This document shows positions 1-5,017 of a DNA stretch of 5,736 nt, one piece after another (position 1 is the first letter of the stretch; each line of letters begins with the position of its first letter). The position numbers and the translations under genes are program-made. The DNA comes from Mycolicibacterium porcinum (GTDB taxonomy: Bacteria; Actinomycetota; Actinomycetes; Mycobacteriales; Mycobacteriaceae). The stretch is taken from assembly GCA_001942045.1 (NCBI GenBank), contig MSTD01000068.1, forward strand, positions 5,905-11,640, written 5' to 3'. The notes beneath the pieces are model-generated. The model ran no database searches, was not told the DNA's origin, and was given only the letters and a program-made list of their open reading frames with translations.

Positions 1-352
1 TCGACGTCGCGACGGCCAGCCGGACCCCGGCGGCCCGCAAATCGGCCAGCACCGCCTCGACGCCGTCGAACAGGCTGTTCATCGCCCAGCCACGGGTCGT
101 GTAATCGGCGCGGTAGGCCGCGATCGCGGCGTCGGCATCGAAGCTCGTCTCACCCAGGCTCAATGCCTGCAGCGTCTCGTGCATCGGCGGGCCGACGATG
201 CGTCCGGCCAGGTCACCGCCGGGCACATCGGCACCCACGTGCGCCAGCGCGTGACGGAAACTCGACACGATTCCGGCCGCCGAATCGGTCAGGGTGCCAT
301 CGAGGTCGAACAGCACCAGCTGCGGTCGGGTGAGTTCCAGCGTGTCAGTCAC
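1..352 (-). CDS. ptkA: PtkA-like HAD-superfamily hydrolase (5' part, runs off the left edge)
   Basis: This is the N-terminal 117 residues of a HAD-superfamily phosphatase, read on the minus strand and cut by the window edge. Motif I is QLVLFDLDGTLTD, with the aspartyl nucleophile at Asp16 and the acid/base at Asp18. A helical cap follows (about residues 25-95), and the fragment stops in motif II (LAVATS, residues 112-117). This is the phosphoglycolate-phosphatase/beta-phosphoglucomutase-like branch. The position, divergent from cobC, is that of M. tuberculosis Rv2232 (PtkA), described as a protein-tyrosine kinase acting on PtpA; the symbol rests on that synteny. The GTG start at 352 is preceded by CGGGAG with 9 nt spacing, while the ATG at 360 is in another frame and meets a stop after three codons. 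Compared with PtkA as I remember it, the roughly 70-residue disordered N-terminal extension is missing. The upstream frame is open, so an extension overlapping cobC is not excluded by stops. HAD family is certain; kinase activity is not shown. Confidence 0.85.
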   Translation of the reverse strand, partial: MTDTLELTRPQLVLFDLDGTLTDSAAGIVSSFRHALAHVGADVPGGDLAGRIVGPPMHETLQALSLGETSFDADAAIAAYRADYTTRGWAMNSLFDGVEAVLADLRAAGVRLAVATS

Positions 353-361
353 GTGCCCATT

Positions 362-367
362 CTCCCG
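362..367 (-). promoter_or_regulatory. Ribosome binding site deciding the GTG start of the PtkA-like gene
   Basis: On the minus strand CGGGAG lies 9 nt before the GTG at 352. It is the only Shine-Dalgarno-like sequence near that start and is the main reason for choosing GTG 352 over open-frame starts further upstream, which would run antisense into cobC. I found no TANNNT -10 for this gene within the 53-bp gap. Confidence 0.55.
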
Positions 368-393
368 TATGCCGCGCACAGACCTCCGACCAC

Positions 394-405
394 TAGTGTC
401 GTGCT
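394..405 (+). promoter_or_regulatory. Leaderless -10 promoter for the cobC operon
   Basis: TAGTGT at 394-399 fits the mycobacterial -10 consensus TANNNT. Six bases (400-405) separate it from the GTG start at 406, so the expected transcription start is the G of the start codon itself. No Shine-Dalgarno precedes this GTG, which fits leaderless translation, a common mode in mycobacteria. The -10 sits in an 8-bp palindrome, CACTAGTG (391-398). No recognisable -35 is present. Confidence 0.55.
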
Positions 406-1395
406 GTGCCAAACCCACCCCGCGCAGGCGCCCGCTACCACGGCGACCAGGCCGCATTGCCGGGCATGTTGGACTTCGCGGTCAACGTCCGTCCCGGTGG
501 TCCGCCGTCCTGGCTGACCGACCGGCTCGCGGCCCGGCTGCCGGACCTGGGCAGCTACCCGAGCGCGGCGCTGGTCGGCCGCGCCGCCGACGAGGTGGCC
601 CTGTTGGCCGGCGGGGCCGAGGGATTCGCGCTGCTCGCCGGTCTGCGGCCGCAGCTGGCCGCGCTGGTCGCTCCGTCGTTTACCGAACCCGAGGCGGTGC
701 TGGCGGCGGCCGGGGTGCCGATTCACCACGTGGTACTGCCGTACCCATTCACCCTGACCGCGGCTGGCGTGCCCGACGAGGCGGACCTGGTGGTCGTCGG
801 CAACCCGACCAATCCGACCGGCGTGCTGCACCGCCGCGAGGAGATCCTGGCGTTGCGACGGCCGGGCCGGCTGCTGGTGGTGGACGAGGCGTTCGCCGAC
901 GGCGTTCCCGGTGAGGCGCATACGCTGGCCGGTGAATCGCTGCCCGACGTGCTGGTGCTGCGCAGCCTGACGAAGACCTGGGCGCTGGCCGGGCTGCGGG
1001 TCGGATACGCGCTCGGCGCGCCCGACGTGCTGGCCCGGCTCACCGCGCCGCGCCCACACTGGCCGCTGGGCACGCTGCAGCTGGAAGCCATCGCCGCGGC
1101 CAGCAGTCCCGAAGCGGTCGCCGAGGCCGCCGCCGCGTCCCGGCGTCTGGCTGAGCTGCGGGCCGCGATGGTCGCCGGGCTCGATGGGCTCGGGCTGGGA
1201 GTGGTGGCCGGTGACGCGCCATTTGTCCTGTTCACGGTGCCCGACGCCGAGCTGATGCGAAAACATCTGGAAAGCAAAGGCATTGCGGTACGCCGTTGCG
1301 ATACGTTCGTGGGCCTGCCGGAGAATTACCTGCGTGCCGCGGTGCGGCCGGAATGGCCCGCACTCATCGACGCCATGACGGAGGTGCTGCAATGA
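406..1395 (+). CDS. cobC: CobC-like PLP-dependent threonine-phosphate decarboxylase / histidinol-phosphate-type aminotransferase
   Basis: A 329-residue fold-type I PLP enzyme, homologous to M. tuberculosis Rv2231c. The N-terminus [13 protein letters not shown] (residues 22-34) is the substrate-binding opening of the CobC/CobD/HisC group. The cofactor site is complete: NPTNPTG with Asn136, VVDEAFADG with Asp160, [15 protein letters not shown] with the Schiff-base Lys190 and phosphate-binding Arg198, and a C-terminal YLRAAVR whose Arg310 is a candidate substrate-carboxylate ligand. In cobalamin synthesis this family makes the (R)-1-aminopropan-2-ol phosphate linker from threonine phosphate; close relatives transaminate histidinol phosphate, and I recall such activity being reported for Rv2231c. 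Sequence alone does not separate the two. The protein is cytoplasmic. It is the first gene of the operon, starting at a GTG with a leaderless promoter and ending in an ATGA overlap with the Nif3 gene. A longer antisense ORF covers it but is a GC-driven shadow. Confidence 0.9.
   Translation: MPNPPRAGARYHGDQAALPGMLDFAVNVRPGGPPSWLTDRLAARLPDLGSYPSAALVGRAADEVALLAGGAEGFALLAGLRPQLAALVAPSFTEPEAVLAAAGVPIHHVVLPYPFTLTAAGVPDEADLVVVGNPTNPTGVLHRREEILALRRPGRLLVVDEAFADGVPGEAHTLAGESLPDVLVLRSLTKTWALAGLRVGYALGAPDVLARLTAPRPHWPLGTLQLEAIAAASSPEAVAEAAAASRRLAELRAAMVAGLDGLGLGVVAGDAPFVLFTVPDAELMRKHLESKGIAVRRCDTFVGLPENYLRAAVRPEWPALIDAMTEVLQ
1380..1386 (+). promoter_or_regulatory. Strong Shine-Dalgarno for the Nif3-family gene, inside the cobC end
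   Basis: GGAGGTG lies within the last cobC codons (ACG GAG GTG), with 7 nt between GGAGG and the ATG at 1392. It fixes that start within a longer open frame and, together with the ATGA overlap, points to coupled translation of the two genes. Confidence 0.75.
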
Positions 1396-2525
1396 GCGGG
1401 CGAACGGCCGGGGTGCCGTTGGCGGACGTGATCGCCGTACTGGACGCCGCATACCCGCCGCAGCTGGCCCACGATTGGGACTCGGTGGGCCTGGTGTGCG
1501 GCGATCCCGACGAACCGGTCGAATCGGTGACGATCGCCGTCGACGCGACCGAGGCCGTGGTCGACGAGGTGCCCGAGCGCGGGCTGCTGCTGGCGCATCA
1601 CCCGCTGCTGCTGCGGGGTGTGGACACCGTCGCGGCCGACACCGCCAAGGGCGCCCTGATCCACCGGCTGATCCGCACCGGGCGGGCCCTGTTCACCGCG
1701 CACACCAACGCCGACGCGGCCTCGCCCGGCGTATCCGACGCGCTCGCCGAGGCGCTGGGCCTGACCGTCGAGGCCGTGTTGTCCCCGGCGGCGCCGGGTC
1801 CCGACCTGGACAAATGGGTGGTCTTCGTGCCGGCCGGGGACACCGCCGCCGTGCGGGAGGCCCTGTTCGACGCGGGTGCGGGGCGCATCGGCGACTATTC
1901 GCACTGCAGCTGGAGTGTGGCCGGGACCGGGCAGTTCCTGCCGCACGACGGCGCCGCCCCGGCGATCGGGGAGGTCGGCACCGTCGAGCAGGTGGCCGAG
2001 GACCGGGTGGAGGTGATCGCCCCCGCGAGACTGCGCGCCACCATCCTTTCCGCCCTGCGCGCCGCGCATCCCTACGAGGAACCCGCCTTCGACATCTTCG
2101 CGCTGGCTCCGATCCCGGCTGGCGTCGGCATCGGCCGGATCGGCGCGCTGGATCAACCGATCTCGTTGTCGGCCTTCGCATCCCGAGTGCGTGCGGCACT
2201 GCCGGCCACCTCGTGGGGAGTGCGAACCTCGGGTGATCCCGAGGCCATGGTGTCGCGGGTCGCGGTGTGTGGGGGCGCCGGTGATTCGCTTCTGGGCACG
2301 GTGGGCCGGGCCGGCGTACAGGCTTATGTCACATCGGATTTACGGCACCACCCGGCCGACGAGCACCGCCGGGCCTCTCCGGTCGCGCTGATCGATGCCG
2401 CGCACTGGGCCACCGAGTTCCCGTGGTGTGCCCAGGCTGCCGGGCTGCTGCGCGGGCATTTCGGTGCTGCGTTGGAGGTGCGGGTGTCATCGGTGCGTAC
2501 CGATCCTTGGAACCTCGAGTGCTGA
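1392..2525 (+). CDS. Nif3/YqfO-like (DUF34) metal-binding protein
   Basis: A 377-residue Nif3/DUF34 protein, homologous to M. tuberculosis Rv2230c. It has the three-part layout of long YqfO-type members. The N-terminal Nif3 half carries [12 protein letters not shown] (His69, His70) and TAHTNADAA (His104, Asp108). An inserted ferredoxin-like/PII-like domain spans about residues 140-235, with [15 protein letters not shown] (170-184) and [11 protein letters not shown] (226-236) as signature strings. The C-terminal Nif3 half has [13 protein letters not shown] (312-324) and DAAHWATE (335-342). His69/His70, Asp108, His338 and Glu342 would form the usual dinuclear metal site, so the fold looks intact. 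The biochemical role is unsettled; GTP cyclohydrolase I type 2 labels in databases are not reliable. Start ATG 1392 was chosen for its GGAGGTG and the ATGA overlap with cobC; the open frame extends further upstream without support. The next gene follows after 28 nt. Confidence 0.92.
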   Translation: MSGRTAGVPLADVIAVLDAAYPPQLAHDWDSVGLVCGDPDEPVESVTIAVDATEAVVDEVPERGLLLAHHPLLLRGVDTVAADTAKGALIHRLIRTGRALFTAHTNADAASPGVSDALAEALGLTVEAVLSPAAPGPDLDKWVVFVPAGDTAAVREALFDAGAGRIGDYSHCSWSVAGTGQFLPHDGAAPAIGEVGTVEQVAEDRVEVIAPARLRATILSALRAAHPYEEPAFDIFALAPIPAGVGIGRIGALDQPISLSAFASRVRAALPATSWGVRTSGDPEAMVSRVAVCGGAGDSLLGTVGRAGVQAYVTSDLRHHPADEHRRASPVALIDAAHWATEFPWCAQAAGLLRGHFGAALEVRVSSVRTDPWNLEC

Positions 2526-2534
2526 TAGCTATCA
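2523..2534. repeat. 12-bp perfect palindrome TGATAGCTATCA between the Nif3 and zinc-ribbon genes
   Basis: TGATAGCTATCA is its own reverse complement. It starts on the Nif3 stop codon (TGA 2523-2525) and fills much of the 28-nt gap. The surrounding 60 bases are much richer in A/T than the rest of the window. It has no spacer loop, so it suits a dimeric DNA-binding protein better than an RNA hairpin terminator. I cannot assign a regulator. Confidence 0.6.
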
Positions 2535-2539
2535 ACTAC

Positions 2540-2557
2540 ATGAAAGTCAGGGCATGA
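2540..2557 (+). other. Possible 5-codon mini-ORF (MKVRA) coupled to the zinc-ribbon gene
   Basis: ATG AAA GTC AGG GCA TGA reads through the gap, and its TGA (2555-2557) overlaps the ATG (2554-2556) of the zinc-ribbon gene as ATGA, the same junction type used elsewhere in this operon. There is no clear Shine-Dalgarno before it. It may be a coupling leader or pure chance; the only sequence support is the exact overlap. Confidence 0.25.
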
Positions 2558-3282
2558 AAGCCGAAGTAAAACAACAACGTTCGCTTCTCGCGCTGACCGA
2601 GGTCGACGCCGAACTCGGGCGGCTCGCGCACCGCGCGAAGAACCTGGCCGAACAGAAGAAGGTGGACGAGGCGCAGGCCGAGCACGCCGCGGCCAGCGAC
2701 GGGGTGGGCGTTCTGGGTATTGCGCTGGAAGACTTGGAAGCCCAGGTGAGCAAGCTGGAGAGCGAGATCGACTCGGTACGCCAGCGTGAGGACCGCGACC
2801 GCGCGCTGATCGACGGCGGCACGGTGGGCGCCAAGCAGGTCGCCGAGATCCAGCACGAACTGGAAACGTTGCAGCGCAGGCAATCCAGCCTGGAGGACTC
2901 CCTGCTGGAACTCATGGAGCGGCGCGAGGAACTGGCGGGCCAACAGGCCGAGGCCCTGCAACGCATCGACGATCTGCAGACCGCCCTGTCCGAGGCGCAG
3001 CAGGCCCGCGATGCGGCGTTGGTGGAGATCGATCAGGCCAAGCATCAGGCGGCGACCCGCCGCGAAGGTCTCGTCGGCCTCATCGATCCTGAACTGGTCG
3101 CGCTCTATGAGCGTCTGCGCGCCCGGGGCGGCGCGGGGGCCGGGCTGCTCCAGGGTCGACGGTGCGGAGCCTGCCGGATCGAGATCGACCGCGGTGAGAG
3201 TGCCCGGATCGCGGCGGCCGCCGAAGATGACGTGCTGCGCTGCCCCGAGTGCGGGGCAATCCTCTTGCGGATCAAGCAGTGA
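2554..3282 (+). CDS. Coiled-coil protein with C-terminal C4 zinc ribbon (Rv2229c-like)
   Basis: A 242-residue protein matching the zinc-ribbon family of H. pylori HP0958 and chlamydial CT398, and M. tuberculosis Rv2229c in this locus. Residues 1-165 are heptad-rich and highly charged (many Glu, Gln, Arg, Leu), predicting a long antiparallel coiled-coil hairpin. The conserved DPELVALYERLR segment (178-189) precedes the ribbon, where RRCGACRIEID and LRCPECGAILLR supply Cys204, Cys207, Cys230 and Cys233 for one zinc ion. There is no signal peptide or membrane segment. Family members outside mycobacteria act as RNA- or protein-binding adaptors; the actinobacterial function is unknown to me. The ATG at 2554 is preceded only by weak purines (GAAAG at 2542-2546, 7 nt away); an earlier in-frame opening would extend into the Nif3 gene and is not credible. 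Its stop overlaps the next gene by GTGA, and that neighbour carries an RNase H domain, so a nucleic-acid role is plausible but inferred. Confidence 0.9.
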   Translation: MKAEVKQQRSLLALTEVDAELGRLAHRAKNLAEQKKVDEAQAEHAAASDGVGVLGIALEDLEAQVSKLESEIDSVRQREDRDRALIDGGTVGAKQVAEIQHELETLQRRQSSLEDSLLELMERREELAGQQAEALQRIDDLQTALSEAQQARDAALVEIDQAKHQAATRREGLVGLIDPELVALYERLRARGGAGAGLLQGRRCGACRIEIDRGESARIAAAAEDDVLRCPECGAILLRIKQ

Positions 3283-4388
3283 AGGTTCTCGTCGAGGCTG
3301 ACGGTGGCTCCCGGGGCAATCCAGGACCGGCGGGCTACGGCGCGGTCGTGCTCGATGCCGACCACGACGCCGTGCTGGCCGAGCGCAAGGAAGCCATCGG
3401 CCGGGCCACCAACAACGTCGCCGAATACCGCGGCCTGATCGCGGGTTTGGCGGCGGCCACCGAGCTGGGCGCCACCGAGGTGGCGGTGTCGATGGATTCC
3501 AAGCTCGTGGTGGAGCAGATGTCGGGGCGTTGGAAGGTCAAGCATCCCGACCTGGTTCCGCTGCAACGCCAAGCCGCCGAACTGGCCGCCGGCCTCGACC
3601 GGGTCAGCTACTCGTGGATCCCGCGCGAACGCAACAGCCATGCCGACCGGCTGGCCAACGAGGCCATGGATGCCGCCGCCGGGATCCTCGGTGAGACGTC
3701 GGCACCCGAACCCGTCCCGGAACCCGTTGTCGCCGAGAAGCCGACGCTGTCGGCGCCCGGGTGGACCGGTGCCACCGGGACGCCCACCCGGTTGCTGCTG
3801 TTGCGGCACGGCCAGACCGAACTGTCCGTCAACCGGCGCTATTCGGGCCGCGGCAACCCGGCACTGACCGAAGAGGGGCGCAGGCAGGCCGACGCCGCGG
3901 CGCGCTATCTGGGATCGCGAGGCGGGATCTCGGCGGTGGTCACCTCACCGCTGGGACGGGCGTACGAGACGGCGACCGCGGCGGCCAAGGCGCTCGGTGT
4001 CGATGTCCGCGTCGACGACGATCTGATCGAGACGGACTTCGGCGAGTGGGAAGGACTCACGTTCGCCGAAGCGGCGCAACGGGATCCGGAGTTGCACCGG
4101 CGCTGGCTGCGGGACACCAGCGTCGAGCCGCCCGGCGGTGAGAGCTTCGATGCGGTCGCCCAGCGGGTTCATCGGGCGCGCAACCGGATCATCGCGGAGT
4201 ACGGTCCGGCAACGGTTCTGGTGGTCTCCCACGTGACGCCGATCAAGACGATTCTGCGGCTGGCGCTCGACGCCGGCGAGGGCATCCTGTACCGGCTGCA
4301 TCTGGATCTGGCCTCGCTGTCGATCGCCGAGTTCTACGCCGACGGCGGATCGTCGGTCCGGTTGGTGAACCAGACCGCCTATCTGTAG
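3279..4388 (+). CDS. Bifunctional RNase HI / alpha-ribazole phosphatase fusion (Rv2228c-like)
   Basis: A 369-residue two-domain protein. Residues 1-130 form a type I RNase H, which cuts the RNA strand of RNA-DNA hybrids: VEADGGSRGNPG gives Asp8, NNVAEYRG gives Glu49, MDSKLVVEQ gives Asp73, and HADRLANEAM gives Asp123, so all four metal-binding acids are present. Residues 137-165 are a Pro/Glu/Val-rich linker with an EPV repeat. Residues 170-369 are a histidine phosphatase: LLLLRHGQTELS with the phosphorylated His177, SPLGRAYETA (Arg227), ETDFGEWEG (252-260) and SHVTPIK with His318. The M. tuberculosis homologue Rv2228c is reported to have RNase H activity and alpha-ribazole phosphatase (CobC-type) activity, the late dephosphorylation step in cobalamin nucleotide-loop assembly. 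Start GTG 3279 gives the expected MKVLVEADGG opening and a GTGA overlap with the zinc-ribbon gene. The upstream ATG at 3249 would add ten residues inside that gene and is less likely. No strong Shine-Dalgarno is present, so coupling is likely. Confidence 0.93.
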   Translation: MKVLVEADGGSRGNPGPAGYGAVVLDADHDAVLAERKEAIGRATNNVAEYRGLIAGLAAATELGATEVAVSMDSKLVVEQMSGRWKVKHPDLVPLQRQAAELAAGLDRVSYSWIPRERNSHADRLANEAMDAAAGILGETSAPEPVPEPVVAEKPTLSAPGWTGATGTPTRLLLLRHGQTELSVNRRYSGRGNPALTEEGRRQADAAARYLGSRGGISAVVTSPLGRAYETATAAAKALGVDVRVDDDLIETDFGEWEGLTFAEAAQRDPELHRRWLRDTSVEPPGGESFDAVAQRVHRARNRIIAEYGPATVLVVSHVTPIKTILRLALDAGEGILYRLHLDLASLSIAEFYADGGSSVRLVNQTAYL

Positions 4389-4970
4389 TCAGGCGTGCAG
4401 ATGTAACTGTTCGCCGTGCGGACCGAAGATGGTGATCGCCTCGACCGGGCCGTCGACCACCCCGAACCAGTGCGGTGTCCACGTCGAGAACTCCACGGCC
4501 TCACCGGGATTGACGACGAAGTCCTGTTCGCCCAGGATCAGTCGCAGCTGCCCGGACAGCACGTACATCCAATCCCGCCCCTCGTGCACCGGGAACTCGG
4601 TGGGAGGCTTGCGGCGCTTGGCGCTGATCCGAATCTTGTAGGCGTGCAAGCCGGCCGCCGGGCCCTGCCGGGTCAGGGGCCAATAGGTGATGTTGTGATG
4701 GGTATGTGAGCTGCCGGTGACCCGGGGGTCCTCGGCCTGCGGCGGGCGCAGCAACTCGTCGGTGGTCACCGAGAGTGCAGCGGCCAGCCGGGGCAGGTGG
4801 TCCAGGGCCAGGCGGCGCTTGCCGGATTCCAGCCGGCTCAGGGTCGAGACGTCGATCTGGGCGCGGCGGGCGACGTCCTCGAGGGTGAGCCCGCGTTGTG
4901 CCCGCAGCTCGCGCAACCGGCTGCGGACCAGGGTGTCGATGTCGTCGGATTGGGCAACCTTTGCCTCCAT
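4389..4970 (-). CDS. XRE-family transcriptional regulator with C-terminal cupin sensor domain
   Basis: A 193-residue one-component regulator. Residues 13-75 are an XRE/Cro helix-turn-helix (LRELRAQRGLTLEDVARRA, then DVSTLSRLESGKRRL as the recognition region). Residues about 95-190 form a cupin barrel: HEGRDWMYVLSGQ (129-141) is cupin motif 1 and NPGEAVEFSTWTPHWFG (154-170) is motif 2, leaving His129, Asp133 and His167 as candidate metal or ligand contacts. The usual HxH of motif 1 is HE here, as in many XRE-cupin regulators. The tail ends LHLHA. The ligand is unknown. The ATG at 4970 is the first start possible, because an in-frame TAA lies two codons upstream (4979-4977). It has no Shine-Dalgarno before it; GGAGG occurs just inside the gene instead. 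The start codon sits in an inverted-repeat arm, suggesting autoregulation. The stop directly abuts the stop of the converging RNase H gene. Divergent partner: the flavoprotein at 5018. Confidence 0.92.
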   Translation of the reverse strand: MEAKVAQSDDIDTLVRSRLRELRAQRGLTLEDVARRAQIDVSTLSRLESGKRRLALDHLPRLAAALSVTTDELLRPPQAEDPRVTGSSHTHHNITYWPLTRQGPAAGLHAYKIRISAKRRKPPTEFPVHEGRDWMYVLSGQLRLILGEQDFVVNPGEAVEFSTWTPHWFGVVDGPVEAITIFGPHGEQLHLHA

Positions 4971-4973
4971 GGC

Positions 4974-4979
4974 AAATTA
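4974..4979 (-). promoter_or_regulatory. Candidate -10 box for the XRE-cupin gene
   Basis: Read on the minus strand, TAATTT matches TANNNT and overlaps the plus-strand -10 by two bases. It is only 3 nt from the ATG at 4970, so the usual start point would fall just inside the gene. Either the start is unusually close, or the real promoter lies further upstream. Low confidence for that reason. Confidence 0.25.
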
Positions 4980-4983
4980 GCTT
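4978..4983 (+). promoter_or_regulatory. Candidate -10 box for the flavoprotein gene
   Basis: TAGCTT matches TANNNT and lies in the spacer of the 9-bp inverted repeat, so a bound regulator would cover it. A start near 4990 would give a leader of about 28 nt before ATG 5018. No convincing -35 is visible at the right distance. Confidence 0.35.
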
Positions 4984-5017
4984 GGCACTTTGCCATGTTT
5001 TGGGCAAGCTCGACGGC

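Larger units (their letters stand above)
4950..5007. promoter_or_regulatory. Candidate operator cluster for the XRE-cupin regulator
   Basis: The divergent region and the first codons of the regulator are packed with related half-sites. CATGGCAAA (4968-4976) and TTTGCCATG (4989-4997) form a 9-bp perfect inverted repeat with a 12-bp spacer. TTTGCC (4960-4965) pairs with the same GGCAAA (4971-4976) across 5 bp. TTGGGCAA occurs twice, at 4950-4957 and 5000-5007, exactly 50 bp apart. Binding by the divergent XRE protein is inferred from position and symmetry. Confidence 0.6.

Noticed and set aside
349..1452. A 367-codon minus-strand open frame antisense to cobC, longer than cobC itself.
   Set aside because: The product is Arg/Gln/Gly-rich with no family motif, while the plus strand holds a complete PLP-enzyme motif set. 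Long antisense frames are expected in high-GC codon-biased DNA.
1326..2156. A 276-codon antisense frame within the Nif3 gene, plus several shorter overlapping frames on both strands.
   Set aside because: No recognisable domain, low-complexity Arg/Gly/Pro composition, and full overlap with a well-supported gene.
2395..2553. An N-terminal extension of the zinc-ribbon gene starting at 2395.
   Set aside because: It would overlap the Nif3 C-terminus by about 130 bases, is Cys/Arg/Pro-rich, and does not resemble the family; MKAEVKQQRSLLALTEVDAE at 2554 is the expected N-terminus.
4381..4402. ATCTG...CAGAT as a possible terminator hairpin between the convergent genes.
   Set aside because: Only 5 bp of stem with a 12-nt loop and no T tract; too weak to call.
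4949..4969. GGAGG at 4969-4965 (minus strand) as a Shine-Dalgarno for a later start of the XRE-cupin gene.
   Set aside because: No in-frame ATG, GTG or TTG follows at a usable distance before the helix-turn-helix; the only suitable start is ATG 4970.
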